Source of the DNA: an uncultured Prevotella sp.
GTDB taxonomy: Bacteria; Bacteroidota; Bacteroidia; Bacteroidales; Bacteroidaceae
NCBI GenBank assembly: GCA_937898715.1
Contig: CALEKA010000113.1
Span: forward strand, 1 to 15,807
Direction: 5' to 3'
Length of the DNA stretch: 15,807 bases
Made by a program: the position numbers and the translations under genes
Shown: positions 7,338 to 15,381 of the stretch, one piece after another
Layout of the letters: every line of letters begins with the position of its first letter
How positions within the stretch are numbered: position 1 is the first letter of the stretch
The notes under the pieces: generated by a model
The model's input: only the letters and a program-made list of their open reading frames with translations
What the model was told of the DNA's origin: nothing
Database searches by the model: none

Positions 7338-7742
7338 GTGAAAATCTCGCGCTCTGCATACCTTGCGTCGATAGGCATCGTGCTGGTGCTCTTGCTATCG
7401 CTCTTTCCCCACCATCACCACGATGGCGGGGCTGCTTGTTGGGTCACAGAGATTTGTCATAGCGATGGGCAAGTCAACGATGAGCACACAGCACATCACG
7501 GCCATCACTCCGCCGACAGCCATCCTTGCTACCAGCAGTCGGTGTCCACCCACCTTTCCATTGTGCGTAAGGCCATGGGCGGGACAGACGGCGGGTTTCT
7601 CCCTTGCGATTTTTGGGAACAAGCGAACACACCTATTATATATATAGGAGAGCGTGCGGCATATTGCCTACCCTCTCCCACCCCGCTTGCTCATCCCTCG
7701 AGCAAGCAAATGAGTCGGCGCGGTCCGCCCGCTCGTGGATAA
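7338..7742 (+). CDS. small His-rich membrane-anchored protein of the efflux operon (DUF6769-like)
   Basis: A 134-residue protein that starts with GTG. One N-terminal hydrophobic segment (YLASIGIVLVLLLSLF, about residues 8-23) acts as signal or anchor. It is followed by PHHHHDGGAACW and a second His cluster, DEHTAHHGHHSADSHPC, so the exported part has many histidines and several cysteines that could bind soft or transition metals. The end, SRRGPPARG, resembles that of small Bacteroidales proteins placed before RND efflux genes and grouped, from memory, as DUF6769. The function of that group is unproven. The longer ATG start at 7242 was rejected because it would add 32 residues upstream of the -7 element and overlap the peptidase promoter. 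The adaptor gene follows after 48 bp. A metal buffer or delivery role for the pump is inferred from composition and neighbours. Confidence 0.7.
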   Translation: MKISRSAYLASIGIVLVLLLSLFPHHHHDGGAACWVTEICHSDGQVNDEHTAHHGHHSADSHPCYQQSVSTHLSIVRKAMGGTDGGFLPCDFWEQANTPIIYIGERAAYCLPSPTPLAHPSSKQMSRRGPPARG

Positions 7743-7790
7743 GTTTTTCTTTTATACAATTTACTTTACAACTTATCCACACCTTTTTTC

Positions 7791-8957
7791 ATGCATTTAC
7801 ATCATACATTACTTAGCATAACCGCACTCGCAGTTATGCTCTTTAGCGCATGCAGCAAGAGCCACGAAAGTCATGATCATGATCACGAAGGCGATGAGCA
7901 GGCAGCAGTCTCTGCAGAGGATCATCAGCACGCTGCCGACGAAATTGAGTTTTCAGCAGAGCAAGCCCATGCAGCGGGCGTAGAGGTCACTACGCTACAG
8001 CCCACAGATTTTTCTGAAGTCATCGAAGTGAGCGGGCAAGTTCTTCCCGCTTCTGGTGCTGAGGCCACGGTCACCGCCACCATGGCGGGCATTGCGCGCT
8101 TCGCTGGTAGCGCCCTCACGGAGGGACAGGCCGTGAGCGCGGGCCAAGCACTCTTTGTAGTCAATGGCAAGCCGATGGCGGATGGCAACCCCGCTGCCGT
8201 GGCTCAAAGCGAGGCTAAAGCAGCCCGCTTGGCGCTCGACAGAGCTGAGAAGCTATCAGCAGAGAAGATTATCTCGCAACGCGAATTGGAAGAAGCGCGC
8301 CAGCGCTATGAGGCCGCCGTAGCTACAGCGCAAAGCCTTGGCAATGCTGCGCAGAGCCGAAGCATCTCGGCTCCTATTGGTGGGTATCTGAAAACGCTCT
8401 TGGTCCGTCCTGGCGACTACGTTTCGGCTGGGCAGGCTCTTGCCCTTGTGACGCAGAGCAAACGCGTGCAACTACGTGCCGACGTGCCTGAACGCTACTT
8501 CGGCATGCTTCCGCGCATCTCCACAGCCAACTTCCGCATGGCGTACGATGAAAGCGACAACGTATACAGTCTCTCTCAACTGGGCGGGCGCTTAGTTTCA
8601 AAAGGCAGAGCATCGAGTACGGGCGATGCCTTTGTGCCCGTAATCTTTGAGTTTAATAACCAAGGGAGCATCGTATCGGGCAGTTTTGCACAGGTATTCC
8701 TTCAAGGCAGTGTGCGCCACGGCGTATTGGCCATACCTTCCGAAGCCATCACGGAGTCGCAAGGCATCTACTTCGTCTACGTGCAGCATCATGCCGACTC
8801 TTATCGCAGAGTAGAAGTCACACTGGGTAGTTCCGACGGGTTGCGCACCGAGATTCGTTCGGGCCTTCGTCCTGGCGATAAAGTTGTCACACGAGGTGCC
8901 ACGCTTGTACGCCTTGCTGCCAATGCCACTGCTGTGCCTGAGGGACATTCACACTAA
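7791..8957 (+). CDS. RND efflux periplasmic adaptor (membrane-fusion lipoprotein), CusB/CzcB-like
   Basis: A 388-residue membrane-fusion protein that should join the inner-membrane pump to the outer-membrane channel. The signal ends in a lipobox, LFSAC, with Cys21 as the lipidation site. The next stretch is His/Asp/Glu-rich (SKSHESHDHDHEGDE and EDHQHAADE). The core has the usual order: a barrel-sandwich/lipoyl half (about 75-125, with GQAVSAGQALFVVNG), a short alpha-hairpin (about 135-185, LALDRAEKLSAEKIISQREL), the second lipoyl half (SAPIGGYLKTLLVRPGDYVSAGQAL), a beta-barrel domain and a membrane-proximal domain (IYFVYVQ to KVVTRGA). The protein ends EGHSH. The His-rich ends support a divalent or soft-metal substrate, but the metal cannot be named. 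No promoter is seen in the 48-bp gap before it, so it is probably co-transcribed with the upstream small gene. Confidence 0.92.
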   Translation: MHLHHTLLSITALAVMLFSACSKSHESHDHDHEGDEQAAVSAEDHQHAADEIEFSAEQAHAAGVEVTTLQPTDFSEVIEVSGQVLPASGAEATVTATMAGIARFAGSALTEGQAVSAGQALFVVNGKPMADGNPAAVAQSEAKAARLALDRAEKLSAEKIISQRELEEARQRYEAAVATAQSLGNAAQSRSISAPIGGYLKTLLVRPGDYVSAGQALALVTQSKRVQLRADVPERYFGMLPRISTANFRMAYDESDNVYSLSQLGGRLVSKGRASSTGDAFVPVIFEFNNQGSIVSGSFAQVFLQGSVRHGVLAIPSEAITESQGIYFVYVQHHADSYRRVEVTLGSSDGLRTEIRSGLRPGDKVVTRGATLVRLAANATAVPEGHSH

Positions 8958-8963
8958 TCATAT

Positions 8964-9045
8964 GTTTGGAGTTTTAAGGTTATGAGGTTATAAGGTTGGA
9001 GTTTGGAGTTTTTAGGTTATGAGGTTATAAAGTAAGCTCCAACCT
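8964..9045. repeat. direct and inverted repeats between adaptor and pump genes
   Basis: Two 30-bp copies, 8964-8993 and 9001-9030, are identical at 29 of 30 bases and contain nested AGGTTAT units. In addition AGGTTGGAGTTT (8993-9004) pairs with AAGCTCCAACCT (9034-9045) over 12 bp with one G-T pair, enclosing the second copy in a 29-nt loop. Subunit genes of such pumps usually abut, so this 142-bp non-coding gap is likely inserted or expanded sequence. It could form a structure that lowers downstream expression. Confidence 0.85.
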
Positions 9046-9053
9046 GATTGTAT

Positions 9054-9095
9054 TACTTAATACTTTATACTTTATACTTAATACTTAATACTTGA
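9054..9095 (+). repeat. six tandem heptamers just before the pump start codon
   Basis: Six contiguous 7-bp units of the form TACTTWA (TACTTAA, TACTTTA, TACTTTA, TACTTAA, TACTTAA, TACTTGA) end 4 bp before ATG 9100. The array occupies the translation-initiation region of the pump gene. Copy-number change by slippage would alter this leader without changing the protein, so it is a candidate variable-number locus. Confidence 0.9.
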
Positions 9096-9099
9096 ATAG

Positions 9100-12000
9100 A
9101 TGCTCAACAAGATCATATCATTTTCTCTTCGCAACCGGCCCATCATCTTGTTTTTCAGCATTCTGCTGATTGTCATCGGGTGCTGGACGGCTAAGAAGAT
9201 GGAGGTAGACGTCTTCCCCGATCTCAATGCGCCCACCGTCGTAGTCATGACAGAGGCCAAGGGCATGGCGTCGGAAGAGGTGGAACGTCTCGTCACCTTT
9301 CCCATCGAGACGGCAGTCAATGGTGCTACCGATGTGCGCCGCGTACGTTCGTCGTCTACCACGGGTTTCTCCGTAGTATGGATAGAATTCAACTGGGGCA
9401 CCGATATCTATCGCGATCGCCAGATTGTATCCGAGAAGCTCGCCACCATAGGCGATGCGCTACCCGATGGTGTGGGTCAGCCCACCCTGGGTCCGCAATC
9501 AAGCATTATGGGCGAGGTAATGTTTATCGGCCTCACTGCCGATACCACTTCGCTCGGTTCGCTGCGCACACTGGCAGATTGGACCATCCGTCCGCGGCTG
9601 CTCTCCACGGGCGGTGTGGCCCAAGTAACGGTGATGGGGGGCGACCTCATGGAATATCAGATTCGCCTTCATCCCGAACGCATGCGCCACTACGGCGTGA
9701 GCCTCTCTGAGGTGATGAATGCTACCCGTCAGATGACGCGCAACGCTTCTGGCAGTGTGCATTATGAGTATGGCAACGAGTACATCGTGCGCGGCGTACT
9801 TGCCACCACAAGCACCGAGCAGATGGGACAAGCTGTTATCAAGTCCTCGACTTCCGGACAGCCTATTGTCTTGGCAGATGTGGCAGACATTAAGATGGGG
9901 GCTAAGAGTCCGAAGATGGGACTTGCCTCTATCTCGGGCCATCAAGGCGTACTGCTCACCGTGACGAAGCAACCCTCTACGAGCACGCTCGAACTGACCG
10001 AACAGCTCGATACAGCCATTGCTTCGCTCAAAGCCTCTCTCCCGCCCGACGTAAAGCTCAACACGCACCTGTACCGTCAGCAGGACTTTATCGACTCTTC
10101 CATATCCAACATTCAGAAGTCGCTCATCGAGGGCGGTATCTTCGTCGTGCTCATTCTCTTTATCTTCTTGATGAATGCGCGCACCACGCTCATCTCGCTC
10201 GTCACCATTCCCCTATCGCTGCTTGTCACGATGCTTGTGCTGAAGGCGATGGGGCTTACCATCAACACGATGAGCATAGGCGGTATGGCGATTGCCATTG
10301 GTTCGCTGGTCGACGATGCCATAGTCGATGTGGAAAATGTCTTTAAGCGTCTTCGCCTCAACGCTCGTCTGCCCAAGGCGGAGCGCAGAAAGAAGATGGA
10401 CGTCATCTTCCATGCTTCAGGCGAAGTGCGTATGCCGATTCTCAACTCTACGCTCATCATCGTAGTGAGTTTCATTCCCCTATTCTTCCTTTCGGGCCTT
10501 GAGGGTCGCATGCTCCTTCCGCTCGGCATCAGCTTTATCATCTCGCTCTTTGCTTCCACGCTCGTAGCGCTCACGCTCACCCCCGTGCTCTGCTCTTACC
10601 TGCTCAAGGATCCGCAAGATCTTGTGGATACCGCAAATAAGAATACTACTCACAAGGATCTTTTGGATACCGCAAGTGAGAAGTCCACTCATACGCGCCA
10701 CGACGAACCACGTTGGGTGCGCCGTCTTAAGCTCATGTACGAAAGAGCCTTGGCGTATGCTTTGGGGCGTCCGTCGCGCTGGATATTGGGAGCAACGGGC
10801 ATGCTGGTCATCGTCACGCTCTGCCTTTTCTTCACCCTCGGTCGTTCCTTCCTGCCTCCCTTCAATGAGGGATCGTTTACGATCAACGTCAGCACGCTGC
10901 CTGGCGTATCGCTCACAGAGAGCGACCGCATAGGTCAGCAGGCAGAGAAACTCCTTTTGCAGGTACCCGAGGTGCAGGCAGTAGCTCGCAAGACGGGGCG
11001 TGCCGAACTCGATGAGCATGCTCTGGGCGTCAACACCAGCGAGATGGAGGTGCCCTTTGTACTGAAAGATCGCAAGAAATCGGAGGTGCTCTCCGACATT
11101 CGCAGGCGGCTGTCTACACTTCCAGGTGCCAACGTAGAGATAGGCCAACCTATCAGTCACCGCATCGATGCCATGCTCTCGGGCACGAAGGCGGGCATTG
11201 CCATCAAGGTGTTTGGTCCCGACCTGAGCACGCTTCATAGCCTCGGACTTCAGATTAAGCAAGTCACGCAAGGGATTGATGGCGTGAGGGATCTCAATGT
11301 GGAGCAACAAGTGGAACGCCCGCAGCTCGTCATTCGCCCGCGCCGCACGTTGCTCGCTCGCCATGGCATCACGCTTCCCGAATTTTCGGAATATGTCAAT
11401 GCTGCTATCGGAGGCGATGTAGTGAGTCAGGTGCAGGACGGAAGCCGAACGTTTGACCTCACTGTGCGCATGGCTGACGATGACCTTCAGACTATCGAGC
11501 GTCTGCGCTCTCTGCTCATCACCACCGCATCGGGCTCTCAGATTCCCCTCTCCGACGTGGCCGACATCATCTCGACCGCAGGACCTAACACCATCAGCCG
11601 CGAGAACGCGCAGCGCAAGCTCGTGGTCTCTGCCAATGCCGAAGGGCGGGACATGCGCTCTGTAGTCAACGATATGCGTCGGGCTATCGAAGAGCGTATC
11701 ACCCTGCCCGAAGGCTACCACGTGGAGTACGGCGGACAGTTTGAGAGCGAAGCGGCTGCCTCGCGCATGTTGCTGGGGCTCAGCGTAGTGAGCATCGTGG
11801 TGATACTTCTCTTGCTCTACCTGCAGTTTCGCTCATGGAAACAGTCGGTCGTGGTCTTGCTCAATCTCCCATTGGCGCTTATCGGCGGTGTGCTCTCGCT
11901 CGTGCTGACGAGTGGAGTCGTCAGCATTCCCGCCATCATCGGCTTTATCTCGCTCTTCGGCATGGCCACACGTGGTGGTATGCTCCTCGTCGATCGCTAC

Positions 12001-12282
12001 AATGAGTTGGCGCGTCGCGGACTCAGCCGACGTGAGGTTATCATGCGTGGATCGCTCGATCGCTTGCTGCCCATTCTCATGACGGCGCTCTGTTCTGCCC
12101 TCGCGCTGATTCCCTTGGCGCTTGGGAGCGAACTTCCGGGCAACGAGATTCAGAGTCCGATGGCACAGGTGATGCTGGGCGGACTGCTCACAAGCACCCT
12201 GCTCAACCTCTTCATCGTGCCCATTATGGCTCCGCTCAAACTATCTAAGAAGTCTACTCCTCAAACATCTCCCTCCGCATGA
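9100..12282 (+). CDS. heavy-metal-type RND efflux pump, CzcA/CusA class
   Basis: A 1060-residue proton-driven inner-membrane pump, the normal length for heavy-metal RND proteins. It has the RND duplication: TM1 (LFFSILLIVIGCWTA) followed by a large periplasmic loop, TM2-6 (about 340-500), then TM7 (about 560-580), a second loop and TM8-12 (about 915-1045). TM4 carries the class motif VDDAIVDVEN, with Asp405, Asp406, Asp410 and Glu412 for proton relay. The motifs PTVVVMTEAKGMASEEVE and STLPGVSLTESD are typical of this class. Compared from memory with E. coli CusA, the three metal-relay methionines are largely absent (Asn596, Met649, Ala691), arguing against a classical Cu(I)/Ag(I) pump. The loop after TM6 contains an in-frame 13-residue tandem duplication (507-532). 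Its stop overlaps the channel-gene start by 4 bp. Export of Zn, Co, Cd or Ni is plausible but unproven. Confidence 0.93.
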   Translation: MLNKIISFSLRNRPIILFFSILLIVIGCWTAKKMEVDVFPDLNAPTVVVMTEAKGMASEEVERLVTFPIETAVNGATDVRRVRSSSTTGFSVVWIEFNWGTDIYRDRQIVSEKLATIGDALPDGVGQPTLGPQSSIMGEVMFIGLTADTTSLGSLRTLADWTIRPRLLSTGGVAQVTVMGGDLMEYQIRLHPERMRHYGVSLSEVMNATRQMTRNASGSVHYEYGNEYIVRGVLATTSTEQMGQAVIKSSTSGQPIVLADVADIKMGAKSPKMGLASISGHQGVLLTVTKQPSTSTLELTEQLDTAIASLKASLPPDVKLNTHLYRQQDFIDSSISNIQKSLIEGGIFVVLILFIFLMNARTTLISLVTIPLSLLVTMLVLKAMGLTINTMSIGGMAIAIGSLVDDAIVDVENVFKRLRLNARLPKAERRKKMDVIFHASGEVRMPILNSTLIIVVSFIPLFFLSGLEGRMLLPLGISFIISLFASTLVALTLTPVLCSYLLKDPQDLVDTANKNTTHKDLLDTASEKSTHTRHDEPRWVRRLKLMYERALAYALGRPSRWILGATGMLVIVTLCLFFTLGRSFLPPFNEGSFTINVSTLPGVSLTESDRIGQQAEKLLLQVPEVQAVARKTGRAELDEHALGVNTSEMEVPFVLKDRKKSEVLSDIRRRLSTLPGANVEIGQPISHRIDAMLSGTKAGIAIKVFGPDLSTLHSLGLQIKQVTQGIDGVRDLNVEQQVERPQLVIRPRRTLLARHGITLPEFSEYVNAAIGGDVVSQVQDGSRTFDLTVRMADDDLQTIERLRSLLITTASGSQIPLSDVADIISTAGPNTISRENAQRKLVVSANAEGRDMRSVVNDMRRAIEERITLPEGYHVEYGGQFESEAAASRMLLGLSVVSIVVILLLLYLQFRSWKQSVVVLLNLPLALIGGVLSLVLTSGVVSIPAIIGFISLFGMATRGGMLLVDRYNELARRGLSRREVIMRGSLDRLLPILMTALCSALALIPLALGSELPGNEIQSPMAQVMLGGLLTSTLLNLFIVPIMAPLKLSKKSTPQTSPSA
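10618..10695 (+). repeat. 39-bp in-frame tandem duplication inside the pump gene
   Basis: 10618-10656 and 10657-10695 are adjacent, diverged copies encoding DLVDTANKNTTHK and DLLDTASEKSTHT. They lie in the cytoplasmic loop between TM6 and the second half of the pump. The unit is a multiple of three, so the frame is kept. The copies differ mainly at their 3-prime halves, so the duplication is not brand new. Confidence 0.85.
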
Positions 12283-13496
12283 AATATTTTTGGATTTTTC
12301 TCTCTATCATACTTGCTCTCGCACCGCTTTCTACTTATGCACAGAATGCTTCATCCGACGCTACTGACTTCTCAGCATGGCAGAACTCTCTGGAGGAGAT
12401 TGCGAGCAACAACGTGCAGATACAGGCGTATCGATCTCAGCTTCAAGCTCAGCAGGCAGCCAACGGCGCTGCCCTCCGTCTGCCCGACCCCGAAGCCGAA
12501 GTGGCTTATCTCTTTGGATCGCCCAAGGGTATACCCAATCGTACGAACGTTTCGCTCACGCAGACACTTGACTGGAGCGTCATCCTCGGGCGGAAGCGCG
12601 CACTGGCGGAAGCCGACAACCAAGTGGCCTTGCAGACATATCGCTCGGCACTGCAGCGCGTACTGGCAGATGCCGATCGCGCACTGACATCAGTGGTCTA
12701 TAGCAATCGGCTCTGCAGCGAACTTACGCTTCGCGACAGCATAGCCCGCGATATGCTAAAGCTTTATGCCGAGAAGTTCCAACGTGGCGACATCTCTCAG
12801 CTTGAATATAATAAGGTGCGCCTCAATGCCTCGATGAGTCAAGCGGAGTTGGCACGTGCTGAGAGCGAACGCATACAAGCGCAACTTGCGCTTCAGGCGC
12901 TTAATGGTGGCAAACCGCTCGACTTCTCTTCTGCGAACTATCCATCTTCAGCGCAGTCGCTCCCCCCGATGGACAGTCTGTTGCAAGTGGCACAGCTTTC
13001 TTCGCCCGCGGTGGCTGCTGCCCAAGCAGCCATCGTGCAGAGCCGAGCACAAGAGCGTGTGGCACGAGCAGAGGCACTGCCTCAACTCACGGTGGGCTTC
13101 CAAGGGGAATACATTCGTCAGAACAACTATAGCGGTCTGTCCGTGGGCTTCACGCTTCCGCTTTGGGGCAACGCTCGTCAGCGCGTGCGGCAAGCTCAGA
13201 TGCAAACGGTGGCCAACGAACTCTCTCTCGCTGATGCGCAGCAACAGCTCTCACAAGCCATTCGTCAGCAGTATGCCCAAGCGCAAGCGCTCCAACGCAC
13301 AGCCGACGAACTGCAAGAGGAACTCTCGCTCACAAGCAACGACCGCTTGCTTCGCCGCAGCTTGGAGCTTGGTCAGATCTCTTTGCTCGACTATCTGCTC
13401 GAAGTTTCCTTCTACTACTCCGCCCGCACAGCTCAGCTCGAGGCGGAGCGCGATGCTCAGTTGGCGCTCTCGCAGCTGAGGGGAATGATGTACTAA
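12279..13496 (+). CDS. TolC/CusC-like outer-membrane efflux channel
   Basis: A 405-residue outer-membrane factor that should form the exit duct of the tripartite pump. The signal peptide is MKYFWIFLSIILALAPLSTYA, cleaved before QNASS. There is no lipobox cysteine, unlike CusC and OprM. The rest shows the two-fold repeat of long helices and short strands expected of the family: coiled-coil stretches ALAEADNQVALQTYRSAL and AQAAIVQSRAQERVARAEAL, then strand regions such as LTVGFQGEYIRQNNYSGLSV and GFTLPLWGNARQRV. The ORF is slightly shorter than E. coli relatives, as is common in Bacteroidales. ATG 12279 overlaps the pump stop as ATGA, indicating translational coupling and a fixed pump:channel ratio. 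It ends the operon, 47 bp before a large palindrome. Confidence 0.9.
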   Translation: MKYFWIFLSIILALAPLSTYAQNASSDATDFSAWQNSLEEIASNNVQIQAYRSQLQAQQAANGAALRLPDPEAEVAYLFGSPKGIPNRTNVSLTQTLDWSVILGRKRALAEADNQVALQTYRSALQRVLADADRALTSVVYSNRLCSELTLRDSIARDMLKLYAEKFQRGDISQLEYNKVRLNASMSQAELARAESERIQAQLALQALNGGKPLDFSSANYPSSAQSLPPMDSLLQVAQLSSPAVAAAQAAIVQSRAQERVARAEALPQLTVGFQGEYIRQNNYSGLSVGFTLPLWGNARQRVRQAQMQTVANELSLADAQQQLSQAIRQQYAQAQALQRTADELQEELSLTSNDRLLRRSLELGQISLLDYLLEVSFYYSARTAQLEAERDAQLALSQLRGMMY

Positions 13497-13542
13497 TGTT
13501 TCACAAAGACACCAAGCAACCAGTTCTTGACTGTGACAGACG

Positions 13543-13634
13543 CCGACGCGAGACGCGTCGCCCACAGACATGGATAGAAGTTTTCTAAATAGAGGCTTTC
13601 CAACCCTTTCTGTGGGCGACGCGTCTCGCGTCGG
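13543..13634. repeat. compound palindrome, REP/BIME-like, between convergent genes
   Basis: Arms 13543-13568 and 13609-13634 are a perfect 26-bp inverted repeat around a 40-nt centre. Each arm also contains its own palindrome: CGACGCG-AGA-CGCGTCG at 13544-13560 and its counterpart at 13617-13633. The sequence can therefore fold as one long stem or as two small hairpins. It sits between the 3-prime ends of the channel and SulP genes, and the right arm is followed by TTTTATT on the plus strand, so it may end transcription from the left. The architecture is that of REP/BIME-type dispersed repeats. No flanking target duplication or transposase was seen. Confidence 0.85.
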
Positions 13635-13689
13635 TTTTATTGTAAACACACAGGAGGTAGCAACGATGGCTGCTTTTCTCCCATTTTCC

Positions 13690-15381
13690 TTAGTCTATCT
13701 TTCTCTTCATAATAGCAGCCGCTCTGTCGAGCGCTACGTTGATATTGGGGCAGATGTGGTCCTTGCCCAAGAGGTGGCAGAAGCCGTTGTGCTCAAGCAC
13801 ATTATAGACGTTGGGAGTTACTCCAGAGAGCACTATGTGTGTGCCCTCGCGATGGCTCATCTCGCAGAGGTTTTGCAAGTTGTGAATACCCGTGGAGTCG
13901 ATGAATGGGACACGACGCATACGGATCACGCGCACCTTGGGATGGTCGTCCATGGCAGCCATTAGTTCTTCAAACTTATTGGCGATACCGAAGAAGTAAG
14001 GACCATTGATCTCGTATACTTCTACTCCCTTGGGGATGATAAGGTGCTCTTCGTGCACCTCGGCATCGGTCTCGTCGTTGGGGTCGATCTCGTCGGCTAT
14101 CACCTTAATCTGTGTGGTCTCTGCCATACGCTTCATGAAGAGCAAGCAGGCGATGAGCAAGCCCACCTCGATGGCTACGGTGAGGTCGAAGATGACGGTG
14201 AGGAAGAACGTGATGAGCAGCACGATGACGTCGCTCTTAGGATTCTTCATCAGCTGCGCGAAAGTGCGCCAGCCGCTCATGTTGTAAGAGACAATGATGA
14301 GCACACCTGCCAAGCACGACATGGGGATGTAGGCTGCCAAGGGCATGAGCACGAGGAAGATCACAAGCAGCACCAAGGCATGCACGATGCCTGCCACGGG
14401 AGTGCGACCGCCATTGTTGATATTGGTCATAGTACGGGCAATGGCTCCCGTACAGGGTATACCGCCGAAGAGGGGGGTGCAGAGGTTGGCCACACCCTGA
14501 CCGATAAGTTCCTGGTTGGAGTTGTGATGATCACCACACACACCATCTGCCACGGTGGCTGAGAGCAACGACTCTATAGCGCCGAGCACGGCAATGACCA
14601 TGGCTGTGGGGAAGAGGCTCTTCACGTTCTCCCAGCTGAGGTTGGGCACCTGCAAGTCGGGGATGGCAGCCTTGATCTCACCAAACTGGTCGCCAATGGT
14701 GGTCACGTGGTAGGCGGTATGAGCATTGAGGAAGTATACGCCGATGGTCATCAAGACGATGGCTACGAGCGATCCAGGTATCTTCTTGCTCACCTTCGGG
14801 GTGAGGGCAATGACCACGATGCTGAGCAGACCGATGAGCGTGGTCATCCAGTCGATCGTATCGAAGTGTTGGAAATAGATGCCCCACTTCGAGAGGAAGT
14901 CGCCGGGGAGCTTACCTGTCTGGAGTCCGAAGAGGTCCTTGATCTGGGTAGTAAATATGGTCACGGCAATACCGCTCGTAAAGCCTACGACGATGGGATA
15001 AGGTATAAACTTGATAATCGTGCCCAATCGGCATACGCCCAATACGATGAGGAAGATACCTGCCAGCATCGTAGCAATCATGAGGCCCGAAAGCCCAAGC
15101 TGCGGATTGCTCACGATGCCATAGATTATCACGATAAAGGCACCCGTAGGGCCACCTATCTGCACACGGCTTCCGCCCAAAGCGCTGACAATGAAGCCGC
15201 CGATGATGGCTGTAAGTATACCCTGCGAGGGCGAAACGCCCGACGCAATACCAAATGCAATAGCAAGGGGAAGTGCTACGATACCGACGATGAGTCCTGC
15301 CATGAGGTCGGCCGCCAACTTCTCCTTGTTGTAATGTCGCAGTTCGCTGAACAAGCGAGGTGCGAATACTGAATGATTCAT
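13690..15381 (-). CDS. SulP-family inorganic anion transporter with STAS domain
   Basis: A 563-residue inner-membrane transporter of the SulP/SLC26 family, which imports anions such as sulfate or bicarbonate by proton or sodium symport or exchange. The N-terminal half has the family signature (DLMAGLIVGIVALPLAIAFG at about 25-44, followed by IASGVSPSQG and GGPTGAFIV) and some ten to twelve membrane segments. The C-terminal STAS domain spans about 447-555 (GVEVYEINGPYFFGIANKF, then VPFIDSTGIHNL with Asp495-Ser496, the position resembling the anti-sigma-factor-antagonist phosphorylation site). The length is normal. Start ATG 15381 gives the expected cytoplasmic N-terminus. It converges with the efflux operon and appears monocistronic within the window. 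The substrate cannot be told from sequence; sulfate is the default family label and bicarbonate is possible. Confidence 0.94.
   Translation of the reverse strand: MNHSVFAPRLFSELRHYNKEKLAADLMAGLIVGIVALPLAIAFGIASGVSPSQGILTAIIGGFIVSALGGSRVQIGGPTGAFIVIIYGIVSNPQLGLSGLMIATMLAGIFLIVLGVCRLGTIIKFIPYPIVVGFTSGIAVTIFTTQIKDLFGLQTGKLPGDFLSKWGIYFQHFDTIDWMTTLIGLLSIVVIALTPKVSKKIPGSLVAIVLMTIGVYFLNAHTAYHVTTIGDQFGEIKAAIPDLQVPNLSWENVKSLFPTAMVIAVLGAIESLLSATVADGVCGDHHNSNQELIGQGVANLCTPLFGGIPCTGAIARTMTNINNGGRTPVAGIVHALVLLVIFLVLMPLAAYIPMSCLAGVLIIVSYNMSGWRTFAQLMKNPKSDVIVLLITFFLTVIFDLTVAIEVGLLIACLLFMKRMAETTQIKVIADEIDPNDETDAEVHEEHLIIPKGVEVYEINGPYFFGIANKFEELMAAMDDHPKVRVIRMRRVPFIDSTGIHNLQNLCEMSHREGTHIVLSGVTPNVYNVLEHNGFCHLLGKDHICPNINVALDRAAAIMKRKID

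Noticed and set aside
8964..9030. CRISPR array
   Set aside because: There are only two repeat copies with a 7-bp interval and no cas genes; spacers of normal size are absent.
10480..11721. 413-codon open frame on the minus strand inside the pump gene
   Set aside because: It is antisense to a well-conserved pump, its product is His/Arg-rich with no domain, and it is explained by codon bias of the real gene.
13497..13689. Insertion sequence or MITE remnant
   Set aside because: No transposase and no target-site duplication were found at the ends of the 26-bp arms; a REP-like element or terminator fits better.
14707..15372. 221-codon open frame on the plus strand inside the SulP gene
   Set aside because: It is antisense to a clear transporter, and its acidic, low-complexity product is a mirror of hydrophobic codons.
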